Below are positions 1 to 5,621 of a DNA stretch of 8,009 nucleotides, piece after piece (the first letter of the stretch is position 1; each line of letters opens with the position of its first letter). A program made the translations under genes and the position numbers. Origin of the DNA: an uncultured Veillonella sp. (GTDB lineage: Bacteria > Bacillota > Negativicutes > Veillonellales > Veillonellaceae); the NCBI GenBank assembly GCA_900550455.1, contig URSE01000047.1:1-8009 (forward strand), in the 5' to 3' direction. The notes under the pieces are model-generated. The model worked only from the letters and a program-made list of their open reading frames with translations, made no database searches and was not told the DNA's origin.

Positions 1-48
1 TTATAACATAGGCATTTCTATTTCGTATTGGTTTAGTTAGGCCTAAAA

Positions 49-98
49 TTGTACTACATGGAAATTATGCGATATAATACCGTAGACGATATAATACC
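49..98 (+). promoter_or_regulatory. Putative nth promoter with duplicated -10 block
   Basis: TTGTAC (49-54) could serve as -35 for TATAAT (73-78) with an 18-base spacer. A perfect 12-base direct repeat, CGATATAATACC, occurs at 70-81 and 87-98, so a second consensus TATAAT sits at 90-95, exactly 17 bases downstream of the first. The second copy has only a weak -35 candidate (TTATGC, 65-70, spacer 19). Both precede the nth ribosome binding site. The -10 matches are direct observation; promoter function is inferred. Confidence 0.6.
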
Positions 99-136
99 TT
101 TACATAGATTGATAAGCAACCAGAGGAGGTCCTCAT

Positions 137-772
137 ATGCGCGTAACAAAAGCTATTAAGGCTGAACAATTACGGCGTTTGGCAGATGTATATCACGATG
201 CCAAGCCAGCCCTTGAATATACTAATGAATTTGAGTTTTTAGTGGCGGTAGTTTTATCAGCTCAATGCACGGATGAACGTGTTAATATCGTTACTAAACG
301 GCTTTTCCCAGCCCTTAATCATCCTGCTAAGATGTTAGCTGTTGGTCTAGCTAAATTAGAGACCCTTATTCGCGACTGTGGCCTCTATAAGTCTAAAGCG
401 GCTAACCTCATTAAGACTTGCCATATATTGGTCGACCAATATGGTGGTGAGGTGCCTCATGACTTTGACACCCTTTTGACCCTGCCAGGGGTAGGCCGGA
501 AGACGGCCAATGTTTTGGTTTCTGTTCTTTGGGGGCAACCAGCTATCGCGGTAGATACCCATGTGTTCCGTGTGGCAAATCGTCTTAAACTGGGAATAGC
601 GGATACACCGGAAGAGATGGAAGCTAAGCTAAAGAAGGCTATCCCACGCGAAGATTGGGCAGCAGCCCATCATTGGTTGATTTACCATGGCCGAAGAATA
701 TGTAAGGCCCGTAAACCTCTATGTACCGAGTGTTTTGAAGCGGATATTTGTCCATCTGCAGGTAAGGTATAA
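137..772 (+). CDS. nth: Endonuclease III (DNA glycosylase/AP lyase)
   Basis: This is a base-excision repair enzyme that removes oxidised pyrimidines from DNA and cleaves the strand at the resulting abasic site. At 211 residues it has the usual family length. The helix-hairpin-helix segment LPGVGRKTA (116-124) carries the catalytic lysine K122, and the VDTHVFR segment carries the catalytic aspartate D140. The C-terminal [4Fe-4S] loop is intact with spacing C-X6-C-X2-C-X5-C at C189, C196, C199 and C205. The ATG start is fixed by a strong GAGGAGGT ribosome binding site at 123-130. The next gene starts one base after its stop codon, so the two are probably co-transcribed. Nothing is truncated or missing, and the assignment is secure. 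Confidence 0.97.
   Translation: MRVTKAIKAEQLRRLADVYHDAKPALEYTNEFEFLVAVVLSAQCTDERVNIVTKRLFPALNHPAKMLAVGLAKLETLIRDCGLYKSKAANLIKTCHILVDQYGGEVPHDFDTLLTLPGVGRKTANVLVSVLWGQPAIAVDTHVFRVANRLKLGIADTPEEMEAKLKKAIPREDWAAAHHWLIYHGRRICKARKPLCTECFEADICPSAGKV
760..767 (+). promoter_or_regulatory. Ribosome binding site choosing the 774 start
   Basis: AGGTAAGG lies six bases before ATG 774, inside the last codons of nth. The upstream in-frame ATG at 687 has no purine-rich site before it and would overlap nth by 86 bases. The 774 start is therefore preferred. Confidence 0.55.
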
Positions 773-773
773 A

Positions 774-1994
774 ATGGATCAAGAATATAGAGAATTGATG
801 GAATTCTTAGGCTCTGATGGCATGGTAGAAGGCCTGGTAGCAGGTAAAGAATGGGCACCAGCCCTCTTGCCCATTATCCAAGAATACAGGCAGGTTGGGG
901 GGCGGACCCTCTTTGCCCATATTGAAGAGTATGGGTCTTTAGTAGATACTATTGTATCTACTTTAGGTTTAGAACACGTAGCCCTTCACACGGCTTCTCC
1001 AGTAGCCTATGAGGTCTTTAGTCGTCTTTATCCGCATGTGCCTCTTTTCAAAGAGTGGCCGCAAGACCAAAGCTTTGACCATATTGTAGTGGCAGCGGCA
1101 GGCATTTTTCAGGCTTGTGATGACATCGTAGAAGACGTTGCTAATGGACTAGGGGCCTTATCCCAATATGGCACGAGTCATCTCTTCTTGCCTATGACTA
1201 TGGTACAGGCTCAATATGGTGTGAATAATATGGTTCTCCAGTTCCTCTTAGCACAAGATCGAATGGAAGCTATTCGCGAATGGGCACCACTTAATGTACT
1301 TGAATTCCAATTGGGACCAGCAGAAGTTAAGAAAACTCGCATTGCTATTCGGGAAATTGAGGGAGAAAGTTACCGAGAAACGGCCTTTATAAAACTGCCT
1401 CATGGTGTATTTGGAGATATGCCTGTTTTTAGCCCTGTTAATTATGGCTTGTCCTTACATTCTATTCTCTTACCTGGGGATAAGCAGTCCCCTTGTCTGG
1501 GGCAGGATGGAATCTATGCCCATGATGGGCGTTTACCAGCTCCTATACGAGCCAGCCTTGAAGGGGATGATACTTACTATTTGTCCTTTAGCCGGACCTT
1601 AGTGGATCATCGTTTAGAAAACTTGGAAGGGAATCAGGTCTCTGGTGGCCGTCCTAGTTTTGAGGTTATAACGAGTCTCTCTCTAGGACAACCTCAGGGA
1701 GATACCTATTGGATTTTCCCCGATAAGGAATTGGCTTATATGTGGTATGCTTACTTCGCGACAGGATCTGGGCAGATTATTCTTTCCAAGTTGGCATCCA
1801 TGGCTGTTACCGATGTGGGATTTGGCCAATTATTAGGTTCTTGTCGACGAGCTGTTTTAACAGTAGACCAAGAATCTCACTTAGTAGAGGTTATCGATCA
1901 AGCGCTGCGAAATTTCTGTAAATCAGGTGGGGATGAAGCGTTCATTGAACTTTGCAAAGTAGCAGAAATGGAAGGTAATTTAGTCATGCCATAG
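774..1994 (+). CDS. Uncharacterised protein, possibly a degenerate N6-DNA-methyltransferase/specificity-domain relative
   Basis: I do not recognise a named family for this 406-residue protein. It has no signal peptide or membrane segment and looks cytoplasmic. Its layout resembles a class I N6-adenine methyltransferase. Residues 41-95 alternate strand and helix like a SAM-binding half. At 101-112, FDHIVVAAAGIF stands where a methylase would have FDxIxxNPPF. Residues 116-170 resemble the following helix, 'GG..hlflP' strand and helix. Residues 320-390 (PDKELAYMWYAYF, then SGQ...LSKLAS, then a Gln/Val/Ile-rich helix) resemble the end of a type I specificity-subunit recognition domain. The catalytic NPPF is absent, so DNA methylation is unlikely even if the fold is right. 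The gene starts one base after nth and is probably co-transcribed with it. An in-frame ATG at 687 would add 29 residues but only by translating nth in another frame. The reading frame is secure; the family assignment is a weak inference. Confidence 0.75.
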   Translation: MDQEYRELMEFLGSDGMVEGLVAGKEWAPALLPIIQEYRQVGGRTLFAHIEEYGSLVDTIVSTLGLEHVALHTASPVAYEVFSRLYPHVPLFKEWPQDQSFDHIVVAAAGIFQACDDIVEDVANGLGALSQYGTSHLFLPMTMVQAQYGVNNMVLQFLLAQDRMEAIREWAPLNVLEFQLGPAEVKKTRIAIREIEGESYRETAFIKLPHGVFGDMPVFSPVNYGLSLHSILLPGDKQSPCLGQDGIYAHDGRLPAPIRASLEGDDTYYLSFSRTLVDHRLENLEGNQVSGGRPSFEVITSLSLGQPQGDTYWIFPDKELAYMWYAYFATGSGQIILSKLASMAVTDVGFGQLLGSCRRAVLTVDQESHLVEVIDQALRNFCKSGGDEAFIELCKVAEMEGNLVMP

Positions 1995-1996
1995 AC

Positions 1997-2025
1997 TTGC
2001 GGAGACCTGCTTTTTATACTACAAT
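1997..2025 (+). promoter_or_regulatory. Putative promoter for the YdbC/PC4 gene
   Basis: TTGCGG (1997-2002) and TACAAT (2020-2025) are separated by 17 bases, immediately after the stop of the preceding gene and 34 bases before the next ATG. The overlapping TATACT (2015-2020) would leave a 12-base spacer and is less likely. Function is inferred from the match and position. Confidence 0.5.
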
Positions 2026-2059
2026 GTGTGAGTATTATTCAAAGCAATAGGAGGCCCTA

Positions 2060-2329
2060 ATGGCAGTAGTTAATTTTGAAATTTTTAAAGTTCTAGGCAC
2101 CTTGTCTGAAGATAAAGACGGTTGGAAGAAACAATTAACATGTACCAGCTGGGGACGCTATAACCCTAAGTTCGATTTACGTGCTTGGGATAGTGAATAC
2201 GCTGGCATGAAAAAAGGCGTTACCATGACCTTGGAAGAAATCATCGCCCTTCGTGATATTTTGAACTCTGTGGATTTGGAAGCAGCCTTGCAAGAATCCA
2301 TTGAAGAAAAAAAGGCCTCTAAAGAATAG
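2060..2329 (+). CDS. ydbC: YdbC-type PC4-like single-stranded DNA-binding protein
   Basis: This 89-residue protein belongs to the bacterial YdbC branch of the PC4 transcriptional coactivator fold, a small dimeric single-stranded nucleic acid binder. The match is to the family pattern as remembered from Lactococcus YdbC: NFEI near residue 5, LSEDKDGWKKQLTCTSW (15-31), NPKFDLRAW (35-43), then KKGVTMTLEEIIALRDIL (51-68). Here the core is followed by a charged tail ending EEKKASKE. The ATG start is set by AGGAGG at 2049-2054. The gene has its own likely promoter and is followed by a 152-base gap with hairpins, so it may be a single-gene transcript. The cellular role of this family in bacteria is poorly known. 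A role in DNA transactions would suit its position after nth, but that is only context. Confidence 0.85.
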   Translation: MAVVNFEIFKVLGTLSEDKDGWKKQLTCTSWGRYNPKFDLRAWDSEYAGMKKGVTMTLEEIIALRDILNSVDLEAALQESIEEKKASKE

Positions 2330-2351
2330 GTCTTTGCCATCTAGTTTGGTT

Positions 2352-2402
2352 GACCCGTGAGACTATATAGTAGGAATCTTACGGTCTCCTACTAGCTATG
2401 GT
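2352..2402 (+). other. Two overlapping alternative hairpins in the ydbC-rpmE gap
   Basis: Hairpin A pairs GACC(C)GTGAGA (2352-2362) with TCTTACGGTC (2377-2386), with one bulged C and one G-T pair. Hairpin B pairs TAGTAGGA (2368-2375) perfectly with TCCTACTA (2387-2394). It can extend outward to 2362-2367/2397-2402 across a two-base bulge. The left arm of B lies in the loop of A, and the arms overlap, so the two exclude each other. No T-run follows, so this is not a standard terminator. It lies upstream of the rpmE promoter and would therefore sit in the 3' end of ydbC mRNA. A terminator or mRNA-stability role is inference. Confidence 0.5.
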
Positions 2403-2409
2403 AGATAGC

Positions 2410-2438
2410 TTGATTTTATCTAATAGTAATGATATAAT
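2410..2438 (+). promoter_or_regulatory. Strong rpmE promoter with extended -10
   Basis: TTGATT (2410-2415), a 17-base spacer and a perfect TATAAT (2433-2438) preceded by TG at 2430-2431 give a near-consensus housekeeping promoter. It ends 43 bases before the rpmE start, as expected for a highly expressed ribosomal protein gene. Confidence 0.8.
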
Positions 2439-2481
2439 CTGAAAGAATAATATTGATTACTGGAAAGAGGTGTAATAGAGA

Positions 2482-2679
2482 ATGAAACAAGGTATCCATC
2501 CAGATTACAAACAAACCACTGTAACTTGCGCTTGCGGTAATAAGTTCGAAACTGGTTCCGTTAAAGAAGACATCCGTGTTGACGTTTGCTCCAAATGCCA
2601 TCCGTTCTTCACTGGTCAACAACGTGCGGCTCAAGCTCGTGGTCGTATTGAACAATTTAACAAACGTTACGGTAAATAA
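2482..2679 (+). CDS. rpmE: 50S ribosomal protein L31 (zinc-binding type)
   Basis: L31 is a small protein of the large ribosomal subunit that bridges toward the small subunit. This 65-residue copy has the typical MKQGIHPDY start and the zinc ligands of the 'C+' type: C16 and C18 (CAC), C36 and C39 (CSKC). The HPFFTGQQ segment (40-47) and basic tail are also standard. The start is supported by the GAAAGAGGTG-like site at 2463-2472. It has its own strong promoter and a stem-loop terminator directly after it, so it is largely an independent unit. In many bacteria the cysteine-bearing form is one of two L31 paralogues and is exchanged under zinc limitation; no paralogue or Zur-like site is visible in this window. 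Confidence 0.98.
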   Translation: MKQGIHPDYKQTTVTCACGNKFETGSVKEDIRVDVCSKCHPFFTGQQRAAQARGRIEQFNKRYGK

Positions 2680-2694
2680 TCCTAAACGATTGGT

Positions 2695-2737
2695 AAACAT
2701 ATATATGGCAGGGCGTAAGCTCTGCCTATATTTGTTT
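2695..2737 (+). terminator. Rho-independent terminator after rpmE
   Basis: GGCAGGGC (2707-2714) pairs with GCTCTGCC (2719-2726) around a GTAA tetraloop of the GNRA class. The stem continues outward in AT pairs, 2695-2705 with 2727-2737, with one bulged T (2706) and one T-T mismatch. The right arm TATATTTGTTT doubles as the T-rich tract. No separate promoter is obvious for the next gene, so some read-through probably feeds it. Confidence 0.8.
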
Positions 2738-2743
2738 ATATGA

Positions 2744-2758
2744 GAGGAAGCCATTTTG
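2744..2758 (+). promoter_or_regulatory. Ribosome binding site and TTG start codon of the DUF1385 gene
   Basis: GAGG within AGAGGAAG (2743-2750) lies eight bases before a TTG at 2756. No ATG in this frame occurs before the conserved GGQAVIEG motif, so TTG must be the initiator. Confidence 0.8.
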
Positions 2759-3640
2759 AAACGAACTAAGAAATTTGTTGGTGGTCAGGCGGTCATTGAA
2801 GGTGTGATGATGCGCGGCCCTTCTTATACAGCGACAGCCGTTCGCACCCCTACAGGAGAAATCGTGGTGGATAAGTATCCGACTAAGTCCATTGCTGATT
2901 CCTATCCTATTTTGAAAAAACCACTTATACGCGGTTGTGTATCCCTCTTTGAATCCCTGGTAATTGGTATGAAAGCCTTGTCCTTCTCAGCTAAAGCTGC
3001 AGGGGAGGAGGAAGAGGAAATGTCTAATAAGGAAATCGCCCTTACCATGGTCTTCTCTACCGTGGTGGCCATTGGCCTATTTTTGGCTCTGCCAACATTC
3101 GTGGTTAAATTTATTCCTGGCATTCAAGGCAATCATATGGCCATGAATTTTGTTGAGGGTATCATCCGCCTCCTCCTTTTCTTTCTCTATATTTGGGGGA
3201 TTGGACGGACTAAGGATATCCAACGGGTCTATCAATACCATGGGGCAGAACATAAGACAATTCATACCTATGAAGATGATATGCCACTAACGGTTGAGAA
3301 TGTACGTAAGCACTCTCGCCTCCATCCGCGTTGTGGAACTAATTTTCTCTTAATTGTCATGGTAGTAAGTATCTTTGTATTTTCATTCCTGGGATGGCCC
3401 AACCTCTTGGAAAGAATCCTATCCCGTATTATTCTTATGCCTGTGGTGGCTGGCATTTCCTATGAAATGATTCGTCTTGCAGGCCGGTCTGACCATCCTA
3501 TTGTATCGGCTATTGTGAAGCCTGGTATGCTCTTGCAATACATGACTACAAGAGAACCTGAGGATGACCAAATTGAGGTGGCTATCAAGGCCCTTGAAAA
3601 CGTGCGCCCTAGTGAAGAAGAAGCCTACGAAGAAGCATAG
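2756..3640 (+). CDS. yqhQ: DUF1385 (YqhQ-type) membrane protein, predicted metal-dependent enzyme
   Basis: This 294-residue protein belongs to DUF1385/COG3872, a family listed as predicted metal-dependent enzymes but without an established reaction. The hallmark N-terminal GGQAVIEGVMMRGP (9-22) is present, as are the histidine-rich QYHGAEHKTIH (160-170) and HPRCGTNF (190-197), which could bind metal. Four hydrophobic segments look membrane-spanning: about 93-113, 132-150, 196-214 and 221-240. An acidic run EEEEE (84-88) precedes the first, and an acidic tail ends the protein. It begins at TTG 2756. It lies between rpmE and prfA, its usual position in many Firmicutes, 26 bases before prfA, so co-transcription with the release factor is likely. 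The conserved neighbourhood hints at a link with translation, but no function can be stated. Confidence 0.92.
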   Translation: MKRTKKFVGGQAVIEGVMMRGPSYTATAVRTPTGEIVVDKYPTKSIADSYPILKKPLIRGCVSLFESLVIGMKALSFSAKAAGEEEEEMSNKEIALTMVFSTVVAIGLFLALPTFVVKFIPGIQGNHMAMNFVEGIIRLLLFFLYIWGIGRTKDIQRVYQYHGAEHKTIHTYEDDMPLTVENVRKHSRLHPRCGTNFLLIVMVVSIFVFSFLGWPNLLERILSRIILMPVVAGISYEMIRLAGRSDHPIVSAIVKPGMLLQYMTTREPEDDQIEVAIKALENVRPSEEEAYEEA

Positions 3641-3666
3641 TCTTTCAGTAACATAGAGGAGTCATC

Positions 3667-4746
3667 ATGTTAGTTGATAAATTACAAGTAATTGAAGATA
3701 AATTCATGGATTTGGAGCAACGCATTTCTGACCCTGAAATGATTGCCAAACAAGATGAGTGGCAAAAACTTACCCGCCAACATGCATCCTTAACTGAAAC
3801 AGTGGAAACCTTCCGCCGTTATAAAAAGGTCTTGGCTGGTATTGATGAAGCCATGGAAGTCTTGGAAGATAAGTCTATGGATGAAGAGTTCCGTGAGTTG
3901 GCTCAAGAGGAATTGAAGGTTTACAAGGAAGAAAAGGAAGCTTTGGAGGAAAAACTCCATGTTCTCTTAATTCCCAAAGATCCAAATGATGATAAGAACG
4001 TTATCATCGAAATTCGCGGTGGTGCTGGCGGTGATGAAGCGGCCCTCTTTGCGGGGGACCTCTTCCGCATGTATACCAAGTATGCAGAAGCGCAAGGGTG
4101 GAAGACAGAAATCATCTCTGCTAATGAACCTGAATTAGGTGGCTTTAAGGAAGTGGTATTCTCTGTTGACGGCATGAATGCTTATTCCAAGATGAAGTTT
4201 GAATCTGGTGTTCACCGGGTACAACGCGTACCAGCTACAGAAACCCAAGGTCGTGTTCATACATCAACAGTTACTGTGGCCGTATTGCCAGAGGTGGATG
4301 AAGTTGATGTGCAAATCAACCCTAAGGACCTTAAAATTGACACCTTCCGCGCCTCTGGTGCGGGTGGTCAGCACATCAATAAAACAGAGTCCGCCGTTCG
4401 GATTACTCACCTACCAACAGGTACCGTGGTAGAATGTCAGGACCAACGGTCTCAAATGAAAAACAGAGAAAAGGCTATGAAGGTTTTGGCAGCCCGATTG
4501 CAAGATGCTGCTGAACAGGAAGCAGCTGCATCCGTAGCGGCAGACCGCAAAGCTCAAGTGGGCACAGGAGATCGGTCTGAACGGATTCGAACCTATAACT
4601 ATCCACAAGGGCGGGTGACAGATCATCGCATTAACCTGACCCTCTATAAATTGGATCAAGTACTCAATGGCGATATGGATGAATTGATTAATGCGCTTAC
4701 AGCGGCTGATCAAGCGGCTAAGATGCAAGCAGAAGGACAACAATAG
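3667..4746 (+). CDS. prfA: Peptide chain release factor 1
   Basis: RF1 recognises UAA and UAG in the ribosomal A site and triggers release of the finished protein. The 359 residues match the family length. The N-terminal helical domain spans about 1-100. The codon-reading motif is PAT (189-191), the RF1 signature that separates it from RF2 (SPF). The catalytic GGQ is at 233-235 in GAGGQHINKTESAVR, with Q235 the residue methylated by PrmC. The ATG start has GAGGAG at 3656-3661. It follows the DUF1385 gene by 26 bases and overlaps the start region of prmC. The gene ends in UAG followed in frame by UAA, UAA and UGA, giving four stops of all three kinds in a row (4744-4755). Its own first stop, UAG, is a codon that RF1 alone reads. 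Confidence 0.98.
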   Translation: MLVDKLQVIEDKFMDLEQRISDPEMIAKQDEWQKLTRQHASLTETVETFRRYKKVLAGIDEAMEVLEDKSMDEEFRELAQEELKVYKEEKEALEEKLHVLLIPKDPNDDKNVIIEIRGGAGGDEAALFAGDLFRMYTKYAEAQGWKTEIISANEPELGGFKEVVFSVDGMNAYSKMKFESGVHRVQRVPATETQGRVHTSTVTVAVLPEVDEVDVQINPKDLKIDTFRASGAGGQHINKTESAVRITHLPTGTVVECQDQRSQMKNREKAMKVLAARLQDAAEQEAAASVAADRKAQVGTGDRSERIRTYNYPQGRVTDHRINLTLYKLDQVLNGDMDELINALTAADQAAKMQAEGQQ

Positions 4747-4755
4747 TAATAATGA
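4731..4755 (+). promoter_or_regulatory. prfA-prmC coupling junction
   Basis: The prmC ATG (4752-4754) shares its A with an in-frame prfA UAA (4750-4752) and overlaps a UGA (4753-4755). Its only Shine-Dalgarno candidate, AGAAGGA (4731-4737), is 14 bases away, farther than usual. prmC translation therefore probably depends on ribosomes terminating at prfA. Confidence 0.55.
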
Positions 4756-5621
4756 ATAAGGAGATTTGGACGATTGGTCGTATTCTCCAATGGACGGAGC
4801 AGTATTTTTCTGACAAGGGCGTAGATACGCCACGACTTGATGGGGAGATACTGCTTTCCCATATCCTGGGTAAGGAGAGAATCTACCTCTATACTCACTA
4901 TGATCAACCGTTAGAAAAAGAAGAATTGGATAGGTATCGGCCCCTTGTAATTAATCGAGCCAAGGGACACTGTGTAGCCTCGTTAGTGGGTTATAAGGAT
5001 TTCATGGGCCTATCCTTTAAGGTTAATGGGGACGTCTTAATTCCTAGACCAGACACGGAAACCTTGGTGGAAGGTATATTAGCGGCCTATGATAATCAAA
5101 TGGAAGGATCTATCTTGGATGTATGTACAGGTCCTGGAACTATTCTTTTGTCCCTTTTACACTACATGCCCCATATGAAGGGGGTGGGTTTGGAATTGTC
5201 TCCTAAGGCCTTGGCTCTTGCCCAAGCTAATGCGGATCAACTAGGATTGGCTGATCGGGTAGACTTGCGTGAATCCGATATGTTCGCCGCCTTAGCCCCT
5301 CATGAACGCTTTGACCTCATCCTTTCTAATCCGCCTTATATTACCAGTGAGGAGATGAAAACCCTCTCTGCCGATGTCCTGAATGAACCGTCTATGGCCC
5401 TTTGGGGTGGGGAAGATGGACTCGACTTCTATCGGATCTTGGCCAAGGAGGCGCCTAAATATCTCAAGGCAGGTGGACTTCTGGCCATGGAAATCGGTCA
5501 GGGACAGGAAGAATCTGTGACCCAACTTTTGCAAGCAGAGGGGACCTATGAGGATATTTCCTACTGGAAAGACTTAGCTGCTATTAATCGTGTTGTCCTT
5601 GCAAAGAAGGTGAACCTATGA
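4752..5621 (+). CDS. prmC: Release factor glutamine N5-methyltransferase
   Basis: PrmC (HemK) uses S-adenosylmethionine to methylate the glutamine of the GGQ motif in RF1 and RF2, which raises release activity. The 289 residues show the N-terminal helical substrate domain (about 1-80), the IPRPDTE motif (97-103), SAM motif I as LDVCTGPG (122-129) and the catalytic NPPY (193-196), which holds the target glutamine. Motif I has Cys and Pro (CTGPG) where GTGSG-like sequence is commoner; NPPY and IPRPDTE are intact, so activity is expected. The gene directly follows its substrate gene prfA and probably relies on coupling for initiation. Its stop overlaps the next start by four bases (ATGA, 5618-5621). 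Confidence 0.97.
   Translation: MNKEIWTIGRILQWTEQYFSDKGVDTPRLDGEILLSHILGKERIYLYTHYDQPLEKEELDRYRPLVINRAKGHCVASLVGYKDFMGLSFKVNGDVLIPRPDTETLVEGILAAYDNQMEGSILDVCTGPGTILLSLLHYMPHMKGVGLELSPKALALAQANADQLGLADRVDLRESDMFAALAPHERFDLILSNPPYITSEEMKTLSADVLNEPSMALWGGEDGLDFYRILAKEAPKYLKAGGLLAMEIGQGQEESVTQLLQAEGTYEDISYWKDLAAINRVVLAKKVNL

Noticed and set aside
687..773. Upstream ATG extending the 406-residue protein by 29 residues
   Set aside because: It overlaps nth by 86 bases in another frame, has no ribosome binding site, and its sequence is just the Fe-S cluster region of nth read out of frame. ATG 774 has a reasonable site.
2350..2376. TTGACC followed by TAGGAA as an additional promoter
   Set aside because: The spacer is 15 bases and the -10 match is poor; the downstream TTGATT/TATAAT pair is far better.
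2416..2754. 112-codon open frame on the minus strand over rpmE
   Set aside because: It is antisense to a certain ribosomal protein gene, covers the rpmE promoter and terminator, and has no recognisable domain.
4411..4833. 140-codon open frame on the minus strand over the prfA end
   Set aside because: It is antisense to conserved prfA and prmC coding sequence with no family features, so it is a shadow frame.
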